Below, piece after piece: positions 52,866 through 61,116 of a stretch of DNA of 64,000 nt. A program made the translations under genes and the position numbers. The stretch is taken from positions 2,046,001 to 2,110,000 of the forward strand of contig NZ_CP053452.2 in NCBI RefSeq assembly GCF_013128195.2, written 5' to 3'. Positions within the stretch are counted from its first letter, which is position 1; every line of letters starts with the position of its first letter. Under the pieces are notes generated by a model, which did not search any database, was not told where the DNA came from, and worked only from the letters and a program-made list of their open reading frames with translations. The DNA is from Frigoriglobus tundricola. GTDB lineage: Bacteria > Planctomycetota > Planctomycetia > Gemmatales > Gemmataceae.

Positions 52866-53597
52866 ATGATCCCCTGGGCCGGTAGCACGACGACCCCGAA
52901 CCTGCGCGGCGTGAACCTGGTGCGCACCTACGGGGACGGCACGGCCCGCCGGGCGGCACTCCGGGACGTGTCCGTGGACCTGTTTCCCGGCCAGATCGTC
53001 CTCCTGATGGGGCCGTCCGGGAGCGGGAAGTCCACGCTTCTGGCGATCCTCTCGGGGCTGCTGGAGCCGGACACCGGACAGGTGCTCGCGGACGACGACG
53101 GGACGCTCCGGGACGTGTGGGCGATGACCGACCAGGAGCGCGAGGCGTACCGCCGCAGGCACACCGGGTTCATCTTCCAGGGCTACAATCTGTTTCCGGC
53201 GCTGACCGCCCGGCAGCAACTGGAGATCGTGCTGAAGTGGGGCGAGGGGGCCGACAGCGCCGACGCCCGCCGCCGGGCCGATGAGATGCTCGACAGGCTG
53301 GGGCTGGAGAAGAACAAGAACAAGAAGCCGGCCCAACTGTCCGGCGGCGAGAAGCAGCGGGTCGCCATCGGCCGCGCGCTCGTCAAGAACCCGAGCTTCA
53401 TGTTCGCCGACGAGCCGACCAGTGCGCTCGACTGGGAGAACGGCCAGAAGGTGATCGAGCTGCTCCGCGACGCCGCCCACCAGCGGGGCGCCTCGGTGCT
53501 CTGCGTGTCCCACGACCACCGCATCTTGCCGTTCGTGGACGTGTACTACCATCTGGAAGACGGGCACCTGGAGCGGCGCCCGTTGCCGACCGATTGA
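52866..53597 (+). CDS. ABC transporter ATP-binding protein, DevA/LolD-like
   Basis: 243 residues with all nucleotide-binding motifs: Walker A LLMGPSGSGKSTLLAILSGL, Q-loop FIFQGYNLFPALTA, signature AQLSGGEKQRVAIGRALV, Walker B SFMFADEPTSALD and switch His VSHDHRI. It drives the export of a substrate through the upstream permease. The start MIPWAGSTTT is the nearest ATG to the conserved region. 88 bases separate it from the permease stop. Confidence 0.92.
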   Translation: MIPWAGSTTTPNLRGVNLVRTYGDGTARRAALRDVSVDLFPGQIVLLMGPSGSGKSTLLAILSGLLEPDTGQVLADDDGTLRDVWAMTDQEREAYRRRHTGFIFQGYNLFPALTARQQLEIVLKWGEGADSADARRRADEMLDRLGLEKNKNKKPAQLSGGEKQRVAIGRALVKNPSFMFADEPTSALDWENGQKVIELLRDAAHQRGASVLCVSHDHRILPFVDVYYHLEDGHLERRPLPTD

Positions 53598-53655
53598 GCC
53601 GAGGCCAGAGGCCGTCGAATCGCCCGCCCGCCGTTCACCCGAACCGGAGAACCCC

Positions 53656-54780
53656 ATGACGTGGCTTCGCAAGACGCGCTCGGTACTCATTGCGCTCGCG
53701 CTTGCGGTCGGCATCGGCTGCCTGATCGGGGCGCGCGAGCTGACCCACGGCGGGAGCAACGCCGCCGCCGCACCAATCGACGCCGGGCCGCGGGCCGCGG
53801 GCGGACCGGTCGTGCTGGGTCTGGTGGACACCGATCCGGCCCCCGTGAATTACGGCCTGCCGCCGGTACTCCAGTCGGGCACGGTCGCCGAAGTGTTCGT
53901 CAAGGAAGGCGACGAGGTGAAGGCGGGCCAGAAGCTCTACCAGTTCGACGATACCATTCAAAGGTCGGACGTGAAGCGGGCCGAAGCCGCCGTGGCCTAC
54001 GCGGAGACGAAGGTCAAGGAGGCGGAGACGGGGCGAGTTCAACACGCGGAGAGCCTCAAGGTCGCCCAAGCGATGGTCGATGGGGGCAAGCAGCGGGTCG
54101 AGGTGACGGCCGAAGGCTACCGGCTCGCCAGCACGCGACTGGAAACGCTCTTCAAAGCCGAGGGGATCAAGGAAGCCGACTGGCCGGCGCGCAAAAATGG
54201 CGACCCGACGCTGTTTCAGGCCAAGGCCGAGTGGATCGCGGCGACGAATGAGCTGACTATCGCAAACGCCAAGCACGAGCAACTGAAAACGGTCGACCCC
54301 GAGATCAAAGTGAAGGAGTCCCAGGCCGCCGTTGAGCAGGCCAAGGCCGAACTGGCCAAGGCCCAAAAGGTCGTGGATCTGTGCGTGGTGAAGGCGAAGA
54401 TGCCCGGCACCATCGAGCAGATCTCCATCAGCCCCGGTACGACGCTGGGCATCAGCACCCGCACCCCGGCCCTGTGGCTCATTCCGGCCGGGTCGTGGGT
54501 GGTCCGCGCCGAGGTCGAGGCCGAGTTCGCCCACCGCGTCGGTCCCGATCTCAAGGGCAAGACCGTGACCATCACCGACCACACCGATCCCAAGCTGACG
54601 TACTCCGGCGTCGTCCGCCGCATACCCCGCATCTTCCTGCTGAAGCGGAGCAACGCGGAGAACTTCCTCGGGGGCGACACCCGCGTCCTGGAGGTCGTCA
54701 TCGAGGTCAGCGACCCGGCCCCGGCCGGCAAGCCGCCGCTCGCCATCGGGCAGCGCGTGCGTGTGAACCTGGGTCAGTGA
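53656..54780 (+). CDS. Periplasmic membrane-fusion protein, DevB/HlyD-like
   Basis: 374 residues. One N-terminal anchor (SVLIALALAVGIGCLIGARE) is followed by a lipoyl/barrel-sandwich half (QSGTVAEVFVKEGDEVKAGQ), a long coiled-coil hairpin (about 105-250; KRAEAAVAYAETKVKEAETG, ESQAAVEQAKAELAKAQKVV), the second lipoyl half (VKAKMPGTIEQISISPGTTL) and a beta-barrel domain. Together with the two preceding genes it forms a DevBCA-type tripartite exporter. The cognate outer-membrane TolC-like gene is not in the window. Confidence 0.9.
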   Translation: MTWLRKTRSVLIALALAVGIGCLIGARELTHGGSNAAAAPIDAGPRAAGGPVVLGLVDTDPAPVNYGLPPVLQSGTVAEVFVKEGDEVKAGQKLYQFDDTIQRSDVKRAEAAVAYAETKVKEAETGRVQHAESLKVAQAMVDGGKQRVEVTAEGYRLASTRLETLFKAEGIKEADWPARKNGDPTLFQAKAEWIAATNELTIANAKHEQLKTVDPEIKVKESQAAVEQAKAELAKAQKVVDLCVVKAKMPGTIEQISISPGTTLGISTRTPALWLIPAGSWVVRAEVEAEFAHRVGPDLKGKTVTITDHTDPKLTYSGVVRRIPRIFLLKRSNAENFLGGDTRVLEVVIEVSDPAPAGKPPLAIGQRVRVNLGQ

Positions 54781-54835
54781 GCGCCCGGCGTGACGAACGA
54801 GCCCCCACTCACCGTGACGAGGGAAGACCCGAGCC

Positions 54836-55750
54836 GTGCCTTCGCCTTCGTCCTTCGTTACTGACGAGCCCCGGGCGGCTCGGGCGTCGCTGGAGAGTTC
54901 GTTCGCCGCGTGTCACGCGATCACGTTTCGGGCCAACAGCTCCTTCCCCGCCGCCTTCCGCCTGCTCGCGCCGGCCCGCCGCCGCGCGATGGACGCCCTG
55001 TACGCGTACATGCGCGTGACCGACGATCTGGCGGACGAACCGGGCGCGGGCGAGGACAAGCGGCGGAAGCTCGCGGCCTGGCGCGCCGGCCTCGCGGCCG
55101 CGTTCGCGGGCGCCCCCACGCACCCCGTCCACCCGGCCCTCGTCGCGACCGTGCGCCGGTACGGTGTCCCGCCGCAGTTCCTGTTCGACGCCGTTGATGG
55201 TATGGCGACCGACACCGAGCCGGTGCGGATGGCGACGTTCGCCGACCTGTACCCGTACTGCTACCGGGTGGCGTCGGCGGTGGGGCTGGCGTGCGTCCGC
55301 ATCTGGGGCACGCGGCCGGGCGCGTCGTTCGCCGACACCGATCCCCCGGCGGAAGCGGCCGGGATCGCGTTCCAGCTCACGAACATCTTGCGGGACCTGG
55401 GCGAGGACCGCGCCCGCGACCGGGTGTACCTGCCGGCCGACGAACTCGCCCGGTTCGGGTGCCCCCCGGAGCGCTGGGGCGACCCGGCGTTCGCGGGGCC
55501 GTTCCGCGAGCTGATGCGGTTCCAGGTGGCCCGCGCCCGGGACTACTACCGCCGCGCCGCCGCGCTCCCGCCGCTCCTGTCGGCGGACGGCCGCGCGATC
55601 TTCCACGTGATGTGCGGCGCGTACGGCCGGTTGTTGGACGAGATCGAGGGCTGCGGGTACGACGTGTTCACTTCGCGCGTCCGCGTGCCCAGGTGGCGGA
55701 AGGTCGCGGGGTACGCCGCCGGTTGGCTGGTGAAATGGGGCCTTTGGTAG
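54836..55750 (+). CDS. Squalene/phytoene synthase family protein (HpnD-like)
   Basis: 304 residues with both Asp-rich motifs of head-to-head prenyl synthases: YAYMRVTDDLADEPG near residue 60 and FQLTNILRDLGEDRARDRVY near residue 185, plus the LYPYCYRVASAVG motif. It condenses two farnesyl or geranylgeranyl diphosphates. The neighbouring HpnE-like gene makes squalene (the HpnCDE route to hopanoids and sterols) more likely than carotenoid, but the class is not settled by sequence. GTG at 54836 is the start. It is 13 bases ahead of the hpnE-like gene. Confidence 0.85.
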   Translation: MPSPSSFVTDEPRAARASLESSFAACHAITFRANSSFPAAFRLLAPARRRAMDALYAYMRVTDDLADEPGAGEDKRRKLAAWRAGLAAAFAGAPTHPVHPALVATVRRYGVPPQFLFDAVDGMATDTEPVRMATFADLYPYCYRVASAVGLACVRIWGTRPGASFADTDPPAEAAGIAFQLTNILRDLGEDRARDRVYLPADELARFGCPPERWGDPAFAGPFRELMRFQVARARDYYRRAAALPPLLSADGRAIFHVMCGAYGRLLDEIEGCGYDVFTSRVRVPRWRKVAGYAAGWLVKWGLW

Positions 55751-55752
55751 CG

Positions 55753-55855
55753 CGGAGTGCGGAATGCGGAATGAAACCGAGCCTCAACGCCCTCGTGTGG
55801 TTTCTTCTGCCTGCACCTCCGCGCTCCGCGCTCCGCGCTCCGCGCTCGTCGTGGG
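55753..55855. repeat. Diverged CGCGGAGTGCGGAA palindromic repeat
   Basis: cgcggagtgcggaatgcgga near 55750 and the ccgcgctccgcgctccgcgc stretch near 55828-55850 are imperfect inverted copies related to the element at 57938-58038. It covers the first ~28 codons of the HpnE-like gene. Confidence 0.65.
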
Positions 55856-57386
55856 CGGCGGCCTCGCGGGGCTGGCCGCGGCGGTGGGGCTGGCCGGGCG
55901 CGGGGTCCGCGTGACCGTGCTGGAGTCGCGCGGCCGGCTCGGCGGCCGGGCCGGGTCGTTCACCGACGCCGGGACCGGGCAGATGGTGGACGCGTGCCAG
56001 CACGTCAGCATGGGGTGCTGCACCAACCTCGACCACTTCCTCCGCACCGTGGGCGTCGGGCACCTGCTCGCCCCGCAGCCGAAGCTCTACTTCGTCACCC
56101 CCGACCGCCGCACGAGCGTCTTTAAAGCCGACCCGTGGCCGGCGCCGTTTCACCTGGGTCGCGCTCTGTTCGGCGCGCACTACCTCACGCCCGGCGACAA
56201 ACTCCGGGTCGCCTATGGGCTGGCCGCGATGCTCCGGGCGCCCGCGGACGCCGACCCGCCCCTGTTGCCGTGGCTCGAAGCGCACCGCCAGAACCGCCGC
56301 ACCATCGACCGCTTCTGGGGCATCGTGCTGACGAGCGCGCTGAACGAGACGGTGGACCGCGTGGGGCTGAAGTACGCGCGCAAGGTGTTCCGCGACGGCT
56401 TCGTCCGCCACCGCGACGGGTTCACCGTTCACGTGCCGACGGTCCCGCTCGGCCGCCTATACGGCGACGAGCTGCGCGGGTGGCTGACGGCGCACGGGGT
56501 CGTGGTTCGCGAGAACGCGGGGGTGCGGCGGCTGGTGATGGGCGAAGACCCCACCCCCAGCCCCTCCGGTTCCTCTCTGGCCCTGTCAGCAGTGCTTCTC
56601 GCGGGCCGGAGTAAGGGAGGGGAGCAGGCCCTTCGGAACTCTCTCGCCTCTGGAGAGTCGGAGGAGGCTTCGCGCGCGTTCACCCCCTCCCTTCAGGGAG
56701 GGGGCCGGGGGGTGGGTTCTTCCCTCCATCACGTCGAGTTGCGCGACGGCACCACCCTCTCGGCCGACTGGTACGTGCTGGCGGTGCCGTTCGACCGCGT
56801 CCCCGACCTGCTCCCGGAGGCACTGGCGCGGGACCCGTACTTCAGCGGCGTGCAGAACCTGACCGCGTCGCCGATCACCAGCGTTCACCTGTGGTTCGAC
56901 CGGCCGGTGATGAAACTGCCGCACGCCGTCCTGATCGATTGCCTCGGGCAGTGGGTGTTCGACCGCGGCGCGGTCGCGCCGGGCGAGTTCTACCTCCAGG
57001 TGGTCGTGAGCGCCGCCCGCGATCTGAAAGGGCTCGGGCGCGACGAAATCCAGCGCCGCATTGTGGACGAACTGGGCCGCCTGTTCCCGCCGGTGGCACG
57101 TGCGCGGTTGCTCCGCTCCAAAGTGGTCACCGAACACGCCGCGACGTTCAGCGCGGTGCCCGGAGTGGACCAGTGGCGGGTCCCGCAGGGCTCGCCCGTT
57201 ACGAACCTCGCGGTAGCGGGGGACTGGACCGCGACCGGCTGGCCCGCGACGATGGAAGGCGCCGTTCGGAGCGGGTACCTCGCTGCCGAGGTGATCCTCG
57301 AACGCGCCGGCCGGCCGGCGCGACTGCTGCAACCGGACCTCGGAACGCCCGCACTTCCGTTGACCCGCACCACAGGCACCGAGTAA
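55764..57386 (+). CDS. hpnE: HpnE-like FAD-dependent squalene-associated oxidoreductase
   Basis: 540 residues, about 60-90 more than usual. The N-terminal dinucleotide-binding motif is ALVVGGGLAGLAAAVGLAGR with VTVLESRGRLGGRAGSFTDA, and the C-terminal FAD motif is TNLAVAGDWTATGWPATMEG with AVRSGYLAAEVIL. In the HpnCDE pathway HpnE reduces hydroxysqualene to squalene. Residues 1-28 (ending CTSALRAPRSALVV) are encoded by a repeat, so the original start is hard to place. Residues 262-322 are an in-frame palindromic element (KGGEQALRNS...RAFTPSLQGGGR) inserted between RRLVMGED and HHVELRDGTT. Confidence 0.82.
   Translation: MRNETEPQRPRVVSSACTSALRAPRSALVVGGGLAGLAAAVGLAGRGVRVTVLESRGRLGGRAGSFTDAGTGQMVDACQHVSMGCCTNLDHFLRTVGVGHLLAPQPKLYFVTPDRRTSVFKADPWPAPFHLGRALFGAHYLTPGDKLRVAYGLAAMLRAPADADPPLLPWLEAHRQNRRTIDRFWGIVLTSALNETVDRVGLKYARKVFRDGFVRHRDGFTVHVPTVPLGRLYGDELRGWLTAHGVVVRENAGVRRLVMGEDPTPSPSGSSLALSAVLLAGRSKGGEQALRNSLASGESEEASRAFTPSLQGGGRGVGSSLHHVELRDGTTLSADWYVLAVPFDRVPDLLPEALARDPYFSGVQNLTASPITSVHLWFDRPVMKLPHAVLIDCLGQWVFDRGAVAPGEFYLQVVVSAARDLKGLGRDEIQRRIVDELGRLFPPVARARLLRSKVVTEHAATFSAVPGVDQWRVPQGSPVTNLAVAGDWTATGWPATMEGAVRSGYLAAEVILERAGRPARLLQPDLGTPALPLTRTTGTE
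56548..56730 (+). repeat. In-frame palindromic element (GEQDLRNS family), copy 4, in hpnE
   Basis: The outer arms gaagaccccacccccagccc and the matching ggggggtgggttcttccc end are inverted complements. The inner part is read as KGGEQALRNSLASGESEEAS, RAFTPSLQGGGRGVGSS. A 50-base extra segment (ggttcctctctggccctgtc...) interrupts its left arm, suggesting a nested insertion. The frame and orientation are the same as in copies 1-3. Confidence 0.85.
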
Positions 57387-57437
57387 ACTCCTACCACACA
57401 ACCCGTTACGCGCCCGCCCGCGGGCCGAGGAGATGCG

Positions 57438-57929
57438 ATGAGTTTCGGCGACGAAGCCGAGGTGGACTACTCCACCGCGAAGGGACGCGAGTGGCCGAGC
57501 GTGCGGCAGTTCAACGTGTTCCTGGCGAACCGCATGGGCGCGCTGCTCGACCTCGTGCGGCGCTTCGAGCAGACGGACATCCGCGTCGTGTCGCTGACCG
57601 TGGTAGAGACTGCCGATTGTGCCATTATCCGTCTCGTGCCCAGCAACTACGAGCGCGGGTTCGAGATCCTCACCGCGGCCAAGTTCGCCTTCACGGAGAG
57701 CGATCTTCTGGTCGTGAAGCTCCCGGACGACGACCGCCCGCTCCTGACCATCACCAAGGCGCTGCTCACGGCCGAAATCAACATCTGCTACATGTACCCG
57801 CTGCTGATCGGCGTCGGCCCGCTGGGGAACACGGCGGTCGCGGTGTACGTGGACGACTTCGAGAGCGCCGCCCCGGCGCTGGAGGCGCAGGGGTTCACCC
57901 TGTTCACCGAGAACGACCTGATGGAGTGA
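57438..57929 (+). CDS. ACT-domain protein
   Basis: 163 residues with two ACT-like beta-alpha-beta units: QFNVFLANRMGALLDLVRRF with IRVVSLTVVETADCAIIRLV, and VVKLPDDDRPLLTITKALLT with INICYMYPLLIGVGPLGNTA. ACT domains bind amino acids or other small effectors and regulate enzymes or transcription. No catalytic domain is attached. A GAGGAG-type site precedes the ATG at 57438. It closes the plus-strand run that begins with asnB. Confidence 0.85.
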   Translation: MSFGDEAEVDYSTAKGREWPSVRQFNVFLANRMGALLDLVRRFEQTDIRVVSLTVVETADCAIIRLVPSNYERGFEILTAAKFAFTESDLLVVKLPDDDRPLLTITKALLTAEINICYMYPLLIGVGPLGNTAVAVYVDDFESAAPALEAQGFTLFTENDLME

Positions 57930-57937
57930 CTTTGTTG

Positions 57938-58038
57938 AGCGCAGAGCGCGGGGTGCGGAACCCGGAGTGAAAGAGAACGAAGACTGTGTGTTCTTCCTGT
58001 CTTTCACTCCGGGTTCCGCACCCCGCGCTCCGCGCTTT
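57938..58038. repeat. Palindromic repeat, AGCGCGGGGTGCGGAACCC family
   Basis: Arms 57938-57974 and 58000-58038 pair almost perfectly around a 25-base loop. The element lies between the convergent ACT and amidohydrolase genes, ending just before the amidohydrolase stop codon. Confidence 0.92.
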
Positions 58039-58040
58039 CC

Positions 58041-60758
58041 CTACCACCCCATGCAGCACCCCGCGCCGGTGCCGCCGCCGAGGATCGGCAGCACCCGCCG
58101 CTCGAACGGCAGTTTCAGGTAGTCGTCGCGGTTGTACACCACCTTCCCGCGCATCAGCGTCCGCGTGACGTGCGTCGCGTGCTCGAACGGGTCGCCGTCG
58201 TACAGCACCAGGTCGGCCACCTTCCCCGCCTCGATGCTGCCGTACTCCTTCTCGATGCCGAGCAACTTGGCCGCGTTGATGGTCACGGCCCGCAGCGCCC
58301 GGTCCCGGTCCATCCCCGCGGCGACCGCCATCGCCGCCTCGTACCGCAAGATCCGCGTCTTGGGCACGTAGCCCTCGTAGCCGGTGCAGATCGTGACCGG
58401 GACGCCCGCGGCGTCGAGCGCGGCCGCGTTGCCGGTGAAGGAGTGGAGCGTCTCGATGCTGCTCCCGGCCCGCTGCATCGTCGGGTGAACGACCACCGGC
58501 ACGCCGGCCGCCTTCAGCTCGTCCGCCATGCGGAACCCTTCGGTCCCCATCGCGATCACCGGCTTCAGCTTGAACTCGGCCGCGAGGCGCAGCGCGGTCT
58601 GGATGTCGTCCTTGCGGTGCGCCACGAAGTACACGGGCACCTTGCCCTCGAGCGCGGGGACCAGCCCCTCCAGCTTCGCGTTCTTGGCGGCGGGCGGCTT
58701 CGCCCGGTACGCGTCGGCGTCCGCGAACGCCTTCCGGACGAGCGCCGCGACGCCCATGCGCGTGGTCGGCCCCTTGCCCTTGGCGGACTCGCCCAGGTTG
58801 ACCACCGGCGCCCAGACCGCGGTGACCGTCGCCGCGTCGGTGGTGGCGCCGTCGGTGCGGAAGATGCCGCCGCGGCCCGCGAGCGGGTTCTGCCGGCCGG
58901 GGGTCGCGGCGACGATCGTCGTACCGGTGGCCCGGAGGAAATCGAGCAGCGGCTCCCGCGGGTTGAAGCCGTCGAGCGCGCGCAGTTCGGACTGGTTGGG
59001 GTCGCTCGACTCGTCCTGGTCCTGGTCCGCCGGGATGTTCCACGCGCCGCTCAGCCCGACCGAGCTGAACGGGTCGATCAGCCCCGGCGTGACGTGCTTC
59101 GCCTTGTGGACCGGCATGTTTTTGACGGTCGCCGGGCCGAAGTGAACGCGGAGCACCTTCCCGTCCTTCACGACGATCACCCCGCCCAGTCCGCCGAACT
59201 GCTCGGCCCCCGCCGTGTGGATGTGGTCCGCCTCGATCGCTACCGCGTCCTTCAGTTCGTCCGAGTTCCCGTCGAGGACGAGGTCCTTCGGGCCGGGCTT
59301 GCCGATCGGCCCCGGCCACCGGAGCCGGGTGTTCGGCACCTTCTCGCCCGCCGGCAGTGCGAAGCCGCCGACCTGGTACGCGCGGTCGGTCGTCTCGTCG
59401 AACACCTTCTTGCCCTCGATCCAGGTCTGCTCCACCCGCGTGTAGACGCTGAACGGCGCGCCGCTCAGCACCACGAAGTCCGCGTCCTTACCGGGTTCGA
59501 GCGACCCGAGCCGGTGGTCGAGGTGGAGCAACTTCGCCGCGGTGAGGGTGACCGCCCGGAGCGCCGCGGCCTCACTCATCCCGCCGCGGACCGCGCACGC
59601 CCCGGTGCGGAGCAGGAACCGCGATTCCGTGATGCTGTCGTCGGTGTTGATCGTGACCGAAACGCCGGCTTTATCGAGGATCGCGGCGTTCTCTTCGAGC
59701 AAGCCCATCGTCTCGGCCTTGCCGCCGGGCGCGTCGATCAGCGTGAGCGACACCGGGATCTTCTTCTTCGCGAGCACGTCCGCGACCCGGTAGCCCTCGG
59801 TCGCGTGCTGGAGCACGAGTTCGAAGCCGAACTCCTCGCTGATGCGGATCGCGGTGAGCAGGTCGTCCGCACGGTGACAGTGGAAATGGACCGTGCGCTT
59901 GCCTTCCAGCACCTCGACGATGGGTTCCAGCGTGATGTCCCGGTCGACCTTGGTGCCCGCGTCGAGCTTCGCCTTGTACTCCTTGGCTTTCTGGAACGTT
60001 TCACGCTGGAGGGCCGCGATCTTCATGCGCGTGAACGGCGCGACGCCCTTGCCCCTGCTGTAGCCCTTCGGGTTCTCGCCGTTGGCCATCTTGAGCCCGC
60101 CGACGATCTCGGTCTTCCCGCTGCGGCCGAGTACCCGCATCTCCTCGACGCTCCGGCCGCGGTACTTCACGTACACGGTCTGGCCGCCGATCACGTTCCC
60201 GGAGCCGGGCATCACGTTCGCGGTCGTCACGCCGCCGGCGAGGGCCATGTGGATGCCGGGGTCGTCCACGTTGAAGGCGTCGATGGCCCGCACGCCCGGC
60301 TGGACCGGGCCGCTCGACTCGTTGCCGTCGGAGTTGGCCGCGACCCCCGGCCGGCTGTACACACCGACGTGCGAGTGCGTGTCCACGAGCCCCGGAATGA
60401 TCGTGGCGCCCTTGAGGTCGATCGTCTCGGCCCCGGCGGGGAGCGTCACCGCGTTGTCCGGCCCGCTGACGGCCGCGATCTTTCCGCCCTTGACCACGAA
60501 GAGACCGCCTTCGATCGGCTTGTCCGCGGCCACGGTGTAGATGGTCGCGTTGCGGAAAACGGTGACCTTGTCGGCATCCGCATTAGGCGAGCGGGGTGCG
60601 TCAGCCCCCCGAGTATCAAATGGCGTCTGGGTAACGAGCAGCAACTGGGTATCGAACAGCGACGGAGTCGCGCATTGCGCCAGCGTGTCGCGTTGCGCGG
60701 GCACGAGCAGCAGTGACATCACGATGACGATCGGAACGAGCGGTGCGAATCGGCGCAT
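58041..60758 (-). CDS. Tandem amidohydrolase-superfamily protein, exported
   Basis: 905 residues with a signal peptide (LVPIVIVMSLLLVPAQRDTL) and two amidohydrolase halves. The first has the metal motif GLVDTHSHVG, further metal-region features (RTVHFHCHRADDL, VTINTDDSITES) and AAKLLHLDHRLGSLEPGKDA. The second is colinear (TPGLIDPFSSVGLSG, ALEGKVPVYFVAHRKDDIQT, AAKLLGIEKEYGSIEAGKVA) but lacks HxH, reading DPFSS, and is probably degenerate. Imidazolonepropionase/prolidase-like hydrolysis of a cyclic or peptide amide is possible, but the substrate is unknown. About residues 48-57 (RGADAPRSPN) come from an in-frame palindromic repeat arm. Confidence 0.85.
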   Translation of the reverse strand: MRRFAPLVPIVIVMSLLLVPAQRDTLAQCATPSLFDTQLLLVTQTPFDTRGADAPRSPNADADKVTVFRNATIYTVAADKPIEGGLFVVKGGKIAAVSGPDNAVTLPAGAETIDLKGATIIPGLVDTHSHVGVYSRPGVAANSDGNESSGPVQPGVRAIDAFNVDDPGIHMALAGGVTTANVMPGSGNVIGGQTVYVKYRGRSVEEMRVLGRSGKTEIVGGLKMANGENPKGYSRGKGVAPFTRMKIAALQRETFQKAKEYKAKLDAGTKVDRDITLEPIVEVLEGKRTVHFHCHRADDLLTAIRISEEFGFELVLQHATEGYRVADVLAKKKIPVSLTLIDAPGGKAETMGLLEENAAILDKAGVSVTINTDDSITESRFLLRTGACAVRGGMSEAAALRAVTLTAAKLLHLDHRLGSLEPGKDADFVVLSGAPFSVYTRVEQTWIEGKKVFDETTDRAYQVGGFALPAGEKVPNTRLRWPGPIGKPGPKDLVLDGNSDELKDAVAIEADHIHTAGAEQFGGLGGVIVVKDGKVLRVHFGPATVKNMPVHKAKHVTPGLIDPFSSVGLSGAWNIPADQDQDESSDPNQSELRALDGFNPREPLLDFLRATGTTIVAATPGRQNPLAGRGGIFRTDGATTDAATVTAVWAPVVNLGESAKGKGPTTRMGVAALVRKAFADADAYRAKPPAAKNAKLEGLVPALEGKVPVYFVAHRKDDIQTALRLAAEFKLKPVIAMGTEGFRMADELKAAGVPVVVHPTMQRAGSSIETLHSFTGNAAALDAAGVPVTICTGYEGYVPKTRILRYEAAMAVAAGMDRDRALRAVTINAAKLLGIEKEYGSIEAGKVADLVLYDGDPFEHATHVTRTLMRGKVVYNRDDYLKLPFERRVLPILGGGTGAGCCMGW
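60586..60614. repeat. Single arm of the GGCGAGCGGGG in-frame element
   Basis: The 29 bases match the arm of the elements at 37604-37693 and 40820-40910, but the second arm is missing. It is translated on the minus strand as RGADAPRSPN near the N-terminus of the amidohydrolase, the same reading frame as in the PQQ-propeller gene. Confidence 0.75.
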
Positions 60759-60972
60759 GCAAACCTCAGAGTTCGTAATAATCGGCCCCGGGCACGGGCA
60801 CGGGCACGCCGAAAGCCGGCGGGGTCCAGGGGCCTTCTTCGGCCCGGGACCCGATTATTCCGGCCCGGCCATGAGATTCAACAACGCTACCCTGTTGCAA
60901 AGCACTCTTCCAGAGTTATCATCCCGAATGGAAGTCCTGTCGCGCAGGCCACTCACGTCGCGACACTTCGAT
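60759..60972. other. Spacer before the tandem repeat
   Basis: This spacer between the divergent amidohydrolase and ACT genes has no recognised gene. The segment 60875-60930 (ttcaacaacgctaccctgtt, then agcactcttccagagttatc) is AT-richer and could hold a promoter. Upstream, gggcacgggcacgggcacgc is a short triplication at 60790-60810. Confidence 0.4.
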
Positions 60973-61110
60973 CTCGCGACCTGTCGCCCCGAAGCGGGGC
61001 CTCACGGCCGCTTCCTCGAACCTCGCGACCTGTCGCCCCGAAGCGGGGCCTCACGGCCGCGTCCTCGAACCTCGCGACCTGTCGCCCCGAAGCGGGGCTT
61101 CACGGCCGCT
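60973..61110 (+). repeat. 49-bp tandem repeat, nearly three copies
   Basis: Units start at 60973, 61022 and 61071, exactly 49 bases apart, with the third truncated near 61110. Each unit has a small perfect hairpin GCCCCgaaGCGGGGC with a second palindromic GCCGC-type core. They lie directly upstream of the ACT gene, ending 7 bases before its Shine-Dalgarno sequence. Confidence 0.9.
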
Positions 61111-61116
61111 CCAATC

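Noticed and set aside
58170-60716. An 848-codon open frame opposite the amidohydrolase gene
   Set aside because: Shadow composition with no domains; the minus strand has metal motifs and a signal peptide.
60973-61110. Possible CRISPR array
   Set aside because: The 49-bp units follow each other directly without unique spacers, and no cas gene is present.
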